Positions 23,482-32,257 of a DNA stretch of 64,000 nucleotides are shown here, in pieces (the stretch's first letter is position 1; every line of letters begins with the position of its first letter). The position numbers were made by a program, and so were the translations under genes. The notes beneath the pieces were generated by a model. That model ran no database searches and was not told where the DNA came from. It saw only the letters and a list, made by a program, of their open reading frames with translations. This stretch comes from Streptosporangium pseudovulgare (GTDB taxonomy: Bacteria > Actinomycetota > Actinomycetes > Streptosporangiales > Streptosporangiaceae). The stretch is taken from the NCBI RefSeq assembly GCF_014648055.1, contig NZ_BMQJ01000013.1, positions 228,305 through 292,304 on the forward strand, in the 5' to 3' direction.

Positions 23482-26289
23482 GTGCCGGCGGAATTCCGAC
23501 TTCTGGGTGACCTGGAGGTTCGCGCGGACGGTCGACGCGTCGAACTCGGACATCACCGCCAGCGGTGCGTACTCGCGGTGCTGCTGACCGAGGCCGGCAG
23601 GCGCGTGTCGATCGATCAGCTCCTGGACCGGGTGTGGGGTCACCACCCGCCCCGGCACGGCCGCGACACGCTCTACAGCTACCTGTCCCGCCTGCGGCGG
23701 ACACTGGCGGCGGTCGACGGTGCGCGGATCGCACCGCGGAGCGGCGGTTATGTGATCAGCGTCGATCCCATGACGGTCGACATGCACAGGTTCCAGCGCT
23801 GGGTCGGAGAAGCCCGAACCGCCGACGACGCCCACGCCCGGCGTCTGCTGGAGCAGGCGCTCGCCCTGTGGCGCGGGGACGCCCTCGCCGGCCTGGACAC
23901 CCCCTGGCTGAACACGCTGCGCGAAGGGCTGGTCCAGCAGCGGCATGCCGCCGAACTGGACCTCACCGACGTCCACCTCCGCTCGGGGCGGCATGCCGAA
24001 CTGGTGCCCGCGTTGACGATACGGGCGGCGCGCCATCCGCTGGACGAGCGACTGGCCGGTCAGCTCATGCTCGCCCTGTACCGCAGCGGCCGGCCGGCCG
24101 ACGCCCTGCGGCACTACCGGCGAATCCGGCTGCACCTGGTCGAGGAACTCGGCGCCGAGCCCGGCCCGTCACTGCAGGACCTGCACCGCCGCATCCTGAC
24201 CGCCGACCCCACGACGACACCGCCCGCCCCCACACCGCCCGCCCCCACACCGGCCACACCGTCCGGGCCGCCCGGCGTCGTGCCGCGTCAGTTGCCGGCC
24301 CCGCCGGCCAGGTTCACCGGCCGGAGAGCCGAACTCGAGCAGCTCAGCAGAGCATTGGACGAATCCGGCCGGCCGGGGGGCACGGTGGTGATCTCCTCCA
24401 TCGGCGGGATCGGGGGCATCGGGAAGACGTGGCTCGCCCTGCGCTGGGCGCACGAGAACATCGACCGTTTCCCCGACGGACAGTTGTTCGCCGATCTGCG
24501 AGGCTTCGATCCGATCGAGCAGCCGCTGTCCCCGGCCATCGCCGTACGCGGCTTCCTGGAGGCACTCGGCGTCGCCCCCGAGAGGACACCGACGGACCTG
24601 GACGCGCAGGTGGGCCTTTACCGCAGTCTGGTGGCCGGACGGCGGATGCTGATCGTGCTGGACGACGTCCGCGACGCCGACCAGGCCACCCCCCTGTTAC
24701 CCGGCAGCCCCACCTGCACGGTCGTGGTGACCAGCCGCCACCAGCTGGCCGGAATGACCGCCGCCAACGACACCCGGCCGGTGGCTCTGGACGTACTCGA
24801 CGACGCCGAGGCCCACCGGCTGCTCCTCCACCGGCTCGGCGCCGACCGGTTGGCGGCGGAACCGGAAGCCGTGGCCTACCTGCTGGACTGTTGCGCGGGT
24901 CTGCCGCTGGCACTGGCCGTCCTCGCCGCCCGCGCCGTGCTCAGCCCGCGGCTGCCGCTGGCCGCACTCGCCACCGAACTGCGGGACACCGCCGGCCGGC
25001 TGGACGCGTGGGACACCGGGGACCTGCGGACCAACCTGCGCGCCGTGTTCACCACCTCCTACCGTGGCCTCTCCGCGCGGGCCTCCGAGGTGTTCGGACT
25101 GCTGGGCCTGGCGCCGGGCCCGGACATCGGCCTCGGCGCCGTCGCCGCCCTGGCCGGCCTGCCGCCCACCCGGGTACGCGGACCGCTGCGAGAACTGGAG
25201 GGGATGTCGCTGATCCATCAGCACATTCCGGGCCGGTGGCGCATGCACGACCTGGTCCGTCTCTACGCCGCCGAACAAGTCCGCGAGGACCGGTCCGAGA
25301 TCGCCCGGCAGGCCGCGCTGCGGCGGCTGGTCGATTTCCACCTGCACACCGCCTACGCCGCCGAACGGCTTCTCGCGCCGCACCGCGCACCGATCACCTT
25401 CGACGCCCCCGCTCCCGGATGGTGGCAGGGGCCGCCGGCCGACCACGCCGCCGCCTGGACGTGGTTCGCCGACGAACACGCCTGCCTGCTGGCCACCCGG
25501 GACCTCGCCACGAAGCAGAACCGGCACGAAGCGGTATGGCGGCTCACCTGGAGCCTGGACACCTTCCACTTCCGGCGCGGCGCCATACAGGACCAGTTCG
25601 ACGGCTGGCTGGCGGGACTGGAGGCCGCTCGCCATCTCGGCGATCCCGAGGTCCAGGCGCTGGCCCACCGGATCCTCGGCAACGCCTGCGCCCGGCTGGG
25701 CCGGCACGACCTGGCCATGGATCACTTCCAGCAGGCTCTCACCCTCACCCGGCGCACCGGGGACCTCGCCGCCCAGGCCCAGATCCATCAAGGTATGGCG
25801 GTGTCCTGGGCGCAGCGGGAGGACCTGCGGCGGGCTCTGGAGCACACCGCCCAGGCCCTGCACCGCTACCGGGCCCTCGACGACCATGTGCGGATGGCCG
25901 ACGCGCTCAACGACATGGGCTGGTACGCGAGCAGGCTCGGACTGCACACCGAGGGCCTCGCCCACTGCGAAGCCGCCCTGGCCCTGTTCCGCCGCCACCG
26001 GCACCGCGACGGGGAGGCCAACACGCTCGACAGCCTGGGATACATCGCCCACCACACGGGCCGGTACGACCAGGCCCTGAGTCACTACAACGAGGCTCTC
26101 AGGCTGCTTCAGGAGATCGGCAACGCCTTCGACGAAGCCAACACCTGGGAACACCTCGGAGAAGTCCACGCCGCGATGGGTGACGGGCAGCAGGCCCGCA
26201 GCGCGTGGCGCGAGGCGTTACGGCTCTACCAAGCCCAGAACCGCGCCGAGGACGCCGACCGCGTTCGGCGCCGGTCACCGGCCGTCTGA
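23482..26289 (+). CDS. AfsR-like regulator: SARP DNA-binding, BTAD, NB-ARC and TPR domains
   Basis: A 935-residue regulator. In order: an OmpR-type winged helix (FRLLGDLEVRADGRRVELG..., residues 1-90), the bacterial transcriptional activation domain (to about 240), a Pro/Thr linker (about 240-265), an NB-ARC ATPase with P loop GGIGGIGKTWLALRWAH near residue 310 and Walker B RRMLIVLDDV, a winged-helix segment ending in MHDLVRLYAAEQ, and about five tetratricopeptide repeats (residues 700-930; AHRILGNACARLGRHDLAMDHFQQAL, then ALNDMGWYASRLG, TLDSLGYIAHHTG, TWEHLGEVHAAMG). The GTG at 23482 gives the usual short N-terminus; a GTG at 23458 is possible. Open frame further upstream is antisense to the peptide genes. 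TPR domains commonly bind peptides, hence the suggested link with the divergent array. Confidence 0.92.
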   Translation: MPAEFRLLGDLEVRADGRRVELGHHRQRCVLAVLLTEAGRRVSIDQLLDRVWGHHPPRHGRDTLYSYLSRLRRTLAAVDGARIAPRSGGYVISVDPMTVDMHRFQRWVGEARTADDAHARRLLEQALALWRGDALAGLDTPWLNTLREGLVQQRHAAELDLTDVHLRSGRHAELVPALTIRAARHPLDERLAGQLMLALYRSGRPADALRHYRRIRLHLVEELGAEPGPSLQDLHRRILTADPTTTPPAPTPPAPTPATPSGPPGVVPRQLPAPPARFTGRRAELEQLSRALDESGRPGGTVVISSIGGIGGIGKTWLALRWAHENIDRFPDGQLFADLRGFDPIEQPLSPAIAVRGFLEALGVAPERTPTDLDAQVGLYRSLVAGRRMLIVLDDVRDADQATPLLPGSPTCTVVVTSRHQLAGMTAANDTRPVALDVLDDAEAHRLLLHRLGADRLAAEPEAVAYLLDCCAGLPLALAVLAARAVLSPRLPLAALATELRDTAGRLDAWDTGDLRTNLRAVFTTSYRGLSARASEVFGLLGLAPGPDIGLGAVAALAGLPPTRVRGPLRELEGMSLIHQHIPGRWRMHDLVRLYAAEQVREDRSEIARQAALRRLVDFHLHTAYAAERLLAPHRAPITFDAPAPGWWQGPPADHAAAWTWFADEHACLLATRDLATKQNRHEAVWRLTWSLDTFHFRRGAIQDQFDGWLAGLEAARHLGDPEVQALAHRILGNACARLGRHDLAMDHFQQALTLTRRTGDLAAQAQIHQGMAVSWAQREDLRRALEHTAQALHRYRALDDHVRMADALNDMGWYASRLGLHTEGLAHCEAALALFRRHRHRDGEANTLDSLGYIAHHTGRYDQALSHYNEALRLLQEIGNAFDEANTWEHLGEVHAAMGDGQQARSAWREALRLYQAQNRAEDADRVRRRSPAV

Positions 26290-26405
26290 GCGCCGATCCG
26301 CGGTTCCGCCGCGGCGCTCCGGGGACCGTCGACGCGTACGGCGAAGCCGTCGCGCGTGGAGCGGGAGACCGCGGTGAGCCGCTGAACCCGGAGCCCCGCC
26401 GGGCC

Positions 26406-26454
26406 GGGTCCGCCGGACGGGTTCACCGCGTCGGCGAACCTGTCCGGCGGACCC
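26406..26454. terminator. Hairpin between convergent genes
   Basis: GGGTCCGCCGGAC (26406-26418) pairs perfectly with 26442-26454, and a further GGTTC/GAACC pair lies inside. It sits in the 232-base gap after the AfsR-like gene and before the end of the convergent DUF4287 gene. Confidence 0.6.
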
Positions 26455-26521
26455 GCCCGGCCGAGGCGGGATTCTCGGATCGGGTCCGCGCGGGACGGTG
26501 CCCGGTTCCCATGCGGCCGGC

Positions 26522-26731
26522 TCATCTCCCGCCGGCGAGGGTGTGGGCGACCAGTGCGTTGGCGTGGCCGTGCCCGAGGCCGTGCTCGGACTTGAGCCAG
26601 CCGACGAGTTCCATGTGCCTGGTCAGGGGGGAGGAGCCGATGAGGTCGATCCATTCCTGGACCGGGCGCCCGTACCTCTTCTCGATGGCGGGGAAGTAGC
26701 TGGAGGGATCGCCCTTGGCCGGTGCGGTCAT
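26522..26731 (-). CDS. DUF4287-domain protein
   Basis: A 69-residue protein matching the DUF4287 pattern: YFPAIEKRYGRPVQEWIDLIG, then LVGWLKSEHGLGHGHANALVAHTL. It is small, soluble and helical, with the conserved HGLGHGHAN segment. ATG at 26731. It follows the alpha/beta hydrolase gene by 32 bases on the same strand, so is probably co-transcribed. Function unknown. Confidence 0.85.
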   Translation of the reverse strand: MTAPAKGDPSSYFPAIEKRYGRPVQEWIDLIGSSPLTRHMELVGWLKSEHGLGHGHANALVAHTLAGGR

Positions 26732-26763
26732 GTCGCGGAACTCCGTTCTGATGGTGGTGGGGG

Positions 26764-27597
26764 TCAGGCGAGGGTCTTGTGGATGATCTCGGCGCCGGTG
26801 GCGGCGTCGGTGGCCAGGCCCTGGTGGTCTCCGGGGAAGACGAGCGGTTCGACGCCGAGCCGTTCGGCCAGCACCCGGGCCGACAGCGCGGGAACGCCGT
26901 CCCCCGAGGCCGCTCCGACGCCGACGGTGACCGGTACGGGACCGGAACGCAGTGCGGCGATGTCGGGCTCGAAGCGCAGCACGGGCAGCAGCACGTGGGC
27001 CAGGAAGTGGTCGAGGTTGCCCTGGATGCGGCCCATCATCTCCAGCGCCTCGGGCGGCATCTGCGAGGGGTCGGGCATCGCGGGAGGCGCGGCACCGTCC
27101 CCTTCGACGGTGGCGATGAACCTGCCCATCGCCATGCCCGCGCCCTGGTCGCGGTAGGTGTCGTACACGTCCTGGAACACCGCCCGCCAGCGCTCGCGGT
27201 CGGGAAGCAGTTCGGGGAGCGGCGGCTCGTGCACGACCAGGGCGCGCACCCGTTCGGGGTGGCGTGCGGCCAGGTCAAGGGCGGTGAGCGCGCCGCCGCT
27301 GTTGCCCAGCACGTAGGCCGGCTCGTCACCCAGGGCGGCCAGCAGGCGGTGAGCGTCGTCGCTGAAGACCGCGACGTCCTGGTCGGCGGGCGGTTCGGTC
27401 AGGACGCTGCGGGACAGGCCGCGCTGGTCGTAGGTGACGACGGTGTAGCGGTCGGAAAGGCACGCGGCGAGCCCGGCCAGCGCTCCGGCGTCGGCGGGTG
27501 CGCCGGGGATCATCAACAGCAACGGCCCGGTTCCCCGGACCTCGTAGTGCAGGCGGGCGCCGGGGACCTGGAATGTCCTGATCTGAACGTCGTTCAT
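26764..27597 (-). CDS. Alpha/beta hydrolase
   Basis: A 277-residue hydrolase. GPLLLMIPGAPADAG holds the oxyanion region, YVLGNSGGALTALDLAARHPERV the nucleophile elbow (Ser near residue 97), and PLVFPGDHQGLATD the catalytic His. I prefer the ATG at 27597, with GGAAGA in place, over the ATG at 27612. The DHFR-like gene ends 32 bases upstream, so the three minus-strand genes at 26522-28172 look like one operon with the HxlR-type regulator divergent. Confidence 0.88.
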   Translation of the reverse strand: MNDVQIRTFQVPGARLHYEVRGTGPLLLMIPGAPADAGALAGLAACLSDRYTVVTYDQRGLSRSVLTEPPADQDVAVFSDDAHRLLAALGDEPAYVLGNSGGALTALDLAARHPERVRALVVHEPPLPELLPDRERWRAVFQDVYDTYRDQGAGMAMGRFIATVEGDGAAPPAMPDPSQMPPEALEMMGRIQGNLDHFLAHVLLPVLRFEPDIAALRSGPVPVTVGVGAASGDGVPALSARVLAERLGVEPLVFPGDHQGLATDAATGAEIIHKTLA

Positions 27598-27629
27598 CGT
27601 GATGTCTTCCATTTCGTATGGCGGAGCGG

Positions 27630-28172
27630 TCAGGTGGGCTGGTAGGTCAGGTCGAGCACACCGGTGGCGAAGGTGACCGACCGGGCGAGCTTGAGAGGCA
27701 CGGGCGCGGTGCCGTCGGGGAACAGACGCTGCCCGGCGCCGACCACCAGGGGGTGAACCAGCAGGCGCAGCTCGTCCAGAAGCCCGGCCCCGAGCAGGGC
27801 GCGGATCAGGCTGATGCTGCCCGCCACCGAGATCGTGCCGCCGGGCCGCCCCTTGAGTTCTTTCACCGTGGCGACGACGTCACCCTTGATGAGGGTCGCG
27901 TTGGTCCAGCCGACCTCGGTGAGCGTGGTGGAGGCGACCAGTTTGCGGATGCCGTTGATCGCATCGGCCATCTCGCCGGTCCGGTGCGGCCAGACGGCGG
28001 CGAACGCCTCGTAGGTCACTCTCCCCAGCAGCAGGGTGTCGGCCTCGGCGTACATCTGGCCGACCGCCGCCCCCATCTCCTCGTTCAGATAGGGGAAGTG
28101 CCACGTCTCGGGCGCCTCCACCACGCCGTCCAGTGAGACGAACAGCCCGGCCGCGATCTTCCGCGCCGTCAT
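27630..28172 (-). CDS. Dihydrofolate-reductase/RibD-C family protein
   Basis: A 180-residue protein of the RibD C-terminal/DHFR-like family: KIAAGLFVSLDGVVEAPE at the N-terminus, TLLLGRVTYEAF (NADPH-binding turn), GGTISVAGSISLIRALLGAGLLDELRLLVHPLVVGAG and a C-terminal strand. Such stand-alone proteins are common in actinobacteria and probably reduce small molecules; they are not housekeeping folate enzymes. The divergent HxlR-type gene is likely its regulator. Confidence 0.9.
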   Translation of the reverse strand: MTARKIAAGLFVSLDGVVEAPETWHFPYLNEEMGAAVGQMYAEADTLLLGRVTYEAFAAVWPHRTGEMADAINGIRKLVASTTLTEVGWTNATLIKGDVVATVKELKGRPGGTISVAGSISLIRALLGAGLLDELRLLVHPLVVGAGQRLFPDGTAPVPLKLARSVTFATGVLDLTYQPT

Positions 28173-28252
28173 GCGATCACTCCTCGAAAGTCACCGGGTG
28201 GACCGGCCATATGGCGGAACGAGCAGCAAGCTTGTCTTTTGCAAGCATGGTT

Positions 28253-28258
28253 TGTCAA
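28253..28258 (-). promoter_or_regulatory. Consensus -35 hexamer toward the DHFR-like operon
   Basis: TTGACA on the minus strand in the 111-base divergent gap, about 80 bases before the DHFR-like ATG. The same gap has the short palindrome CAAGCTTG and repeated GCAAGC elements, plausible half-sites for the HxlR regulator. The -10 is not convincing. Confidence 0.35.
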
Positions 28259-28283
28259 CTGAAGGTCGCTGTAGGATGTGCCC

Positions 28284-28931
28284 ATGACGGTTCGTGAGTA
28301 CGGACAGTTCTGCGGCCTGGCCCGCGCGCTGGAGATGGTCGGCGAACGCTGGACCCTGCTGATCGTCCGCAACCTGCTGTCCGGGCCCCAGCGCTACACC
28401 GACCTGCGCAGGGGCCTGTCCTCCATCCCGACCAACATCCTGTCGGCCCGCCTCAAACAGCTCGAAGAGGCCGGGCTGGTCCTCCGCCGCGCGCTGCCCC
28501 ATCCCGAGCGCTCGGTCGTCTACGAGCTCACCGACCACGGGCGCGACCTCGAACCGGCCCTGATCGCGCTCGGCCGCTGGGGCTCCCGGACCATGACCGA
28601 GCCACGCGCCGGCGAGGTCGTCACCGCCGAGTCGGTGGCCATGGCCTTCCGGACCACCTACCGGCCGGAGGCGAACCAGGACGCCACGGTCGGCTACGAG
28701 GTCCGCATGGGTGAGTTCACCCTCCGCATACAGATCACCGCCGGGGCGCTCACGGTCGGCATCGGCCCGCACCCCGCCCCGGACCTGGTCGTCGAGAGGC
28801 TGAACGACCAGGGGATCCACGCTCTGATGACGGGCGTCAAGACCCCGGACGAAGCACTCGCCGACGGCAGCGTGCGGGTGGAGGGCGATCCCGCGCTGCT
28901 CCACCGGTTCGTCGAGACGTTCCGCTTCTGA
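28284..28931 (+). CDS. HxlR-family regulator with C-terminal SCP2-like domain
   Basis: A 215-residue regulator. The winged helix is ARALEMVGERWTLLIVRNLLSGPQRYTDLRRGLSSIPTNILSARLKQLEEAGLV (residues 10-65). The last 100 or so residues form a sterol-carrier-like fold (GEFTLRIQITAGALTVGIGPHPAPDLVV...). I start at the ATG at 28284; a GTG two codons earlier is equally open. Divergent from the DHFR-like operon, which it probably represses. Confidence 0.9.
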   Translation: MTVREYGQFCGLARALEMVGERWTLLIVRNLLSGPQRYTDLRRGLSSIPTNILSARLKQLEEAGLVLRRALPHPERSVVYELTDHGRDLEPALIALGRWGSRTMTEPRAGEVVTAESVAMAFRTTYRPEANQDATVGYEVRMGEFTLRIQITAGALTVGIGPHPAPDLVVERLNDQGIHALMTGVKTPDEALADGSVRVEGDPALLHRFVETFRF

Positions 28932-28962
28932 CCGGCCACCCGGCGAGGTGCCGAGGCCGATC

Positions 28963-28998
28963 GCGGACGGCCCCGGCCACCTGGCCGGGGCCGTCCGC
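28963..28998 (+). terminator. 17-bp perfect hairpin after the HxlR-type gene
   Basis: Arms 28963-28979 and 28982-28998 pair without mismatch around a 2-base centre, 31 bases past the stop. No U tract. Confidence 0.7.
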
Positions 28999-29084
28999 GC
29001 GGAGCGGGTCGCGTCGCATCCCGGCCGCGGGCGGAGCGCGTGGCCGATGATCGACTCTCGGGTCCTCCGCGTACACTCACGGGC

Positions 29085-29474
29085 ATGGCATGCCGCATCA
29101 GCGAGCTGGTCATCGACGCCGCCGACCCCGAGCGGCTCGCCGTGTTCTGGAGCGAGGTCCTCGGCTACGCCGAACTCGGCAGGGAGGACGACGGGAGCAT
29201 CGAGATCGGGCCGCCCGACGCCGGCTTCGGCGGGCCGCAGCCCACCCTCGTCCTCAGCCCCAGCAGCGCCCCGCGGACCGGGAAGCTCCCGCTGCACATC
29301 GACGTCAACCCCACCGACCGCGACCAGGACGCCGAGCTGGAGCGGCTGCTCGCCCTCGGGGCCAAACCCGCCGACGTCGGCCAGACCGGCGCCGAGAGCT
29401 GGCACGTCCTGGCCGACCCGGAAGGCAACGAGTTCTGCCTCCTGCGCGCCCGGCTCCGCCCCATCCCCGACTGA
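29085..29474 (+). CDS. VOC-superfamily (glyoxalase-like) protein
   Basis: A 129-residue protein: CRISELVIDAADPERLAVFWSEVLGYAELG, KLPLHIDVNPTDRDQDAELERLLALGA and SWHVLADPEGNEFCLLRARL. The acidic and His positions fit a glyoxalase_6-type fold. The ATG at 29085 is chosen because residues encoded upstream of it do not look like the family. Stand-alone gene. Substrate unknown. Confidence 0.85.
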   Translation: MACRISELVIDAADPERLAVFWSEVLGYAELGREDDGSIEIGPPDAGFGGPQPTLVLSPSSAPRTGKLPLHIDVNPTDRDQDAELERLLALGAKPADVGQTGAESWHVLADPEGNEFCLLRARLRPIPD

Positions 29475-29633
29475 ATTCGCGGCGGACGGGGGCGGACGCC
29501 TCCCTCCCCGCCCCCGGCCGGACGGCGTCCGGCCACGCGAGACCTGCCGGCGTCCGGTGTGCCGGCCGTCGGTCCTCGTCGTCGGCGACCTCCGGGTCAC
29601 GGAAGGGGAGCGGGGCCTGGTGGCGCGGGGCGG

Positions 29634-29641
29634 GAATTCAT
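29634..29641. promoter_or_regulatory. GAATTCAT element upstream of the GH18-like gene
   Basis: Part of the AT-rich sequence that stands out in this G+C-rich DNA; a matching GGAATTCATGC occurs at 43008-43018 before the enolase-superfamily gene. Possibly a second site for the GntR-type regulator. The rest of the 258-base gap 29475-29733 holds no gene that I can see. Confidence 0.35.
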
Positions 29642-29720
29642 GCCATTTTTCTTCCCTTGCTTCGGGGCTATTGTTTCGCCATCTCACGGATCCACTGTCC
29701 GGATATTTCGTAATCCGGTG

Positions 29721-29732
29721 TTAATTCATTCC
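29721..29732 (-). promoter_or_regulatory. GGAATGAATT operator, copy at the GH18-like gene
   Basis: TTAATTCATTCC on the plus strand (GGAATGAATTAA on the minus), ending 1 base before the chosen start codon. Same core as at 32177-32189, 32273-32283 and 43077-43087. Confidence 0.6.
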
Positions 29733-29733
29733 T

Positions 29734-32115
29734 ATGGAGGTGGCTTCCATCAGAGCCAGCAAGAGGACCGCCGGGTTCACCCGGCGGGGAAAACGCTTCC
29801 CTGGTCCGGTTCCCGCGCCCGGAACGGGCAGGGCCCGTCCGTCGCCCACCCCGGCCGGGGGAGGCGGGAAGCCGCTCCCTCCGAGGACCGGAGAAGGCGG
29901 GCATGCGGGGCTGTCGAGGATCGTCGGCGCGCTCATGCTCACCGTGGCGGCCGTGCCGGTCGTCACGGCGGTCCCGGCCGCCGCCCGCGCGGCGGACCCG
30001 CCGTCGGTGGTGATCGACTCCTCCGAGGCCGCCCCCGGCGTCGTACGGCTCGCCGGGCGCTTCACCGGGGCGTACGACGTGTCCGTCGTGGTGAACGGCG
30101 AGCGGATCGAGCGCGCCAGGGTGAGCGACCCGGACGCCGACGACAGCGGGACGTGGTCGTACGACCTGGACACCGGCGCGATGGACGGCGAGATCGAGGT
30201 CTACGCCAAGGCGACGGCCGCGGAGACGCGGTACGGCACGTGGTCGGAGCCGCTCACCCTGCGGGTGGACAACCCGCGGGCCAGGGCGCCCGAGGTGTCG
30301 ATCTCCGAGCCCGCCGACGGGGCGCGGCTCACCCGGCCCACGCCGGTGCGGATCGACGTCGCCGGGGCGGACGTGCGCTCGGTGCGGGTCCGGGTCAACG
30401 GCGGCCCCTGGCAGCGCGCCGCCGGCGCCAGGGGGCGGTACGTCGCGCTGGTGAAACCGGCGGAGTACGGCGACGTCATGGCGAGCCTGGAGGCGGAGGC
30501 GACCGACGCGCGCGGACACGTCTCCAGGTCGGCCAGCAGGTACGTGGCGTTCGGCGCGGCGAAGAAGGAGCGCCCGGTGCCGCACCGGCAGGACCGGGCG
30601 ATGTGGATCTGGGAGAAGGCGTCCTACAACCTGGTGCTCAACCCCGGGTCGCGCCGCCTGCTGGAGACCGTTCTCCCGCCCGGCTCGACCATGTACCTGG
30701 GCGTGGACACGTACGCGGGGCGCGACATGATCGAGGACGCGCGTCCCGAACTGCGCGACCTCGTGGCCTGGGCGCACCGCCGGGGGATGAAGGTGCACGC
30801 CACGGTGGCCGGCGGGACGCGCCCGCCCTACCTCGGCGCGCTCTCCCGGTATCGCGACCGCGCCGTCGGGGAGATGGAGCGGGTCCTCGACTACAACTTC
30901 TCCTCGAAGCCGGCCGAGCGGTTCGACGGGATCAACGTCGACATCGAGCCGTACAGCCTGCCCTGGTTCAACAGCGCCAAGCCCGACGTGCAGATCCAGT
31001 GGCTGGACACCCTCCGCGCGATGATCGCGCGCCGGGACGCGTCCGGGCAGCCCCTGCTGTTCGGCCCCGCCGTACCCCGCTGGCTGGACACCTCCGCCTG
31101 CTGCACGGACATCCCGTACGGCGGGACCACCCGCGCCATGTCCGAGCACATCCAGGACATCAGCGACTACATCGCGATCATGGACTACCGCGACCAGGCG
31201 GACGGCGGCGTCGGCATCATCGCGCAGGCGGCCGGTGAGATCGCCTATGCCGAGCGGATCGGCAAGCCGCTCTCCGTGGTGGTGGGGGTGGAGACGCTGG
31301 ACATCGCGACCAGCGGCGACCCGTCCAGCATCACCTTCCGCGAGGAGGGCCGGGACGCGCTGGAGACGGAGCTGGCGAAGGTCTACCAGGCGTTCTCCGG
31401 CCGCTCCGCCTTCGCCGGGGTGGCGCTGCACCACTACGACTCCTACCGGGAGCTGCCCACGATCTGGGGTCCCTCGGCGCGATGGCCCGAGCCTCCCGCC
31501 GACTCCGGGCCGCCCACGGGCGTCGGGTCGCCGCCGAAGGCCGTCGCGTTCGACCACGCCACGGTCGACCTGACCTACGGGCGGGCGCGCGACGACACCG
31601 AGGTCGACTTCTACGAGGTGCACCGGTCGGCGGAGCCGGACTTCACCCCCGGCCCCGGCACGCTCGCCGGCAGGGCGCGCGGCCTCACCCACACCGACGC
31701 CGGGCTGCTGCCCGGCACCACCTACCACTACCGGATCGTGCCCGTGGATGTGGCCGGACACCGCGGTCCCGCGTCCGATCCGGTCACCGTGACGACCGGC
31801 GCCACCGGCCTGCGTCCCATGGTCGTGGAGTCGATGACCGTCACCCTGGAGGGCGGCGCGGCGCGGGTGCGGCTGCGGGTCGTGGACGAGGAGACCGGGC
31901 GGCCGGTGGCCGCCACGGTACGCGGGCGCTTCACCTTCTCCGCCGGACGCTACGTGACGGTGACCGCGAACGCCGACGGCTGGGCCACCGCGACGTCGGA
32001 GGCGCTGAAGCAGCCGACCGGCGAGGTCGGCTTCGCCGGTCATCGGCTGACCGCCGCCGGCCACTACTGGGCCGGCGCCTATGACCGGGGCAGGGGAGTC
32101 ACCGTCCGCTGGTGA
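29734..32115 (+). CDS. Secreted GH18-like glycosidase with Ig-like and FN3 domains
   Basis: A 793-residue protein. A long basic N-terminus leads to a hydrophobic export segment (IVGALMLTVAAVPVVTAVPAAARA, about residues 60-87). Two Ig-like beta domains follow, then a TIM-barrel domain from about residue 285. The barrel has FDGINVDIEP (398-406), which fits the GH18 DGxDxDxE catalytic signature except that the first inner Asp is Asn; the final Glu (405) is kept. YIAIMDYRDQADG matches a later GH18 barrel strand. An FN3 domain (residues 600-690) and a beta-rich tail end the protein. The start at 29734 has no ribosome binding site, so the message may be leaderless or the start may be internal. Substrate unknown; a glycan of the adjacent operon is likely. 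Confidence 0.7.
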   Translation: MEVASIRASKRTAGFTRRGKRFPGPVPAPGTGRARPSPTPAGGGGKPLPPRTGEGGHAGLSRIVGALMLTVAAVPVVTAVPAAARAADPPSVVIDSSEAAPGVVRLAGRFTGAYDVSVVVNGERIERARVSDPDADDSGTWSYDLDTGAMDGEIEVYAKATAAETRYGTWSEPLTLRVDNPRARAPEVSISEPADGARLTRPTPVRIDVAGADVRSVRVRVNGGPWQRAAGARGRYVALVKPAEYGDVMASLEAEATDARGHVSRSASRYVAFGAAKKERPVPHRQDRAMWIWEKASYNLVLNPGSRRLLETVLPPGSTMYLGVDTYAGRDMIEDARPELRDLVAWAHRRGMKVHATVAGGTRPPYLGALSRYRDRAVGEMERVLDYNFSSKPAERFDGINVDIEPYSLPWFNSAKPDVQIQWLDTLRAMIARRDASGQPLLFGPAVPRWLDTSACCTDIPYGGTTRAMSEHIQDISDYIAIMDYRDQADGGVGIIAQAAGEIAYAERIGKPLSVVVGVETLDIATSGDPSSITFREEGRDALETELAKVYQAFSGRSAFAGVALHHYDSYRELPTIWGPSARWPEPPADSGPPTGVGSPPKAVAFDHATVDLTYGRARDDTEVDFYEVHRSAEPDFTPGPGTLAGRARGLTHTDAGLLPGTTYHYRIVPVDVAGHRGPASDPVTVTTGATGLRPMVVESMTVTLEGGAARVRLRVVDEETGRPVAATVRGRFTFSAGRYVTVTANADGWATATSEALKQPTGEVGFAGHRLTAAGHYWAGAYDRGRGVTVRW

Positions 32116-32129
32116 CGCCGGCTCCGCCG

Positions 32130-32160
32130 AAGGGCCGCCTCCCGCCGGAGGCGGCCCTTT
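32130..32160 (+). terminator. Hairpin terminator after the GH18-like gene
   Basis: AAGGGCCGCCTCC pairs perfectly with GGAGGCGGCCCTT around a 4-base loop and is followed by a T. Confidence 0.85.
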
Positions 32161-32176
32161 CGCCATGCCTTAGGGG

Positions 32177-32189
32177 TTGAATTCATTCC
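32177..32189 (-). promoter_or_regulatory. GGAATGAATT operator upstream of the GntR-type gene
   Basis: TTGAATTCATTCC (GGAATGAATTCAA on the minus strand), 69 bases before the regulator start. A weaker relative, GGATGAATTTA, is at 32208-32218. Suggests autoregulation. Confidence 0.62.
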
Positions 32190-32257
32190 TTTCAGGTGAC
32201 AAACAAGGGATGAATTTAGCATTGACATTGCTCCTGTTTGGCGAGAAGAATCCCGTT

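Noticed and set aside
25035..25400. Overlapping small frames opposite the NB-ARC/TPR gene
   Set aside because: Arg/Gly-rich composition without starts or domains; antisense shadows.
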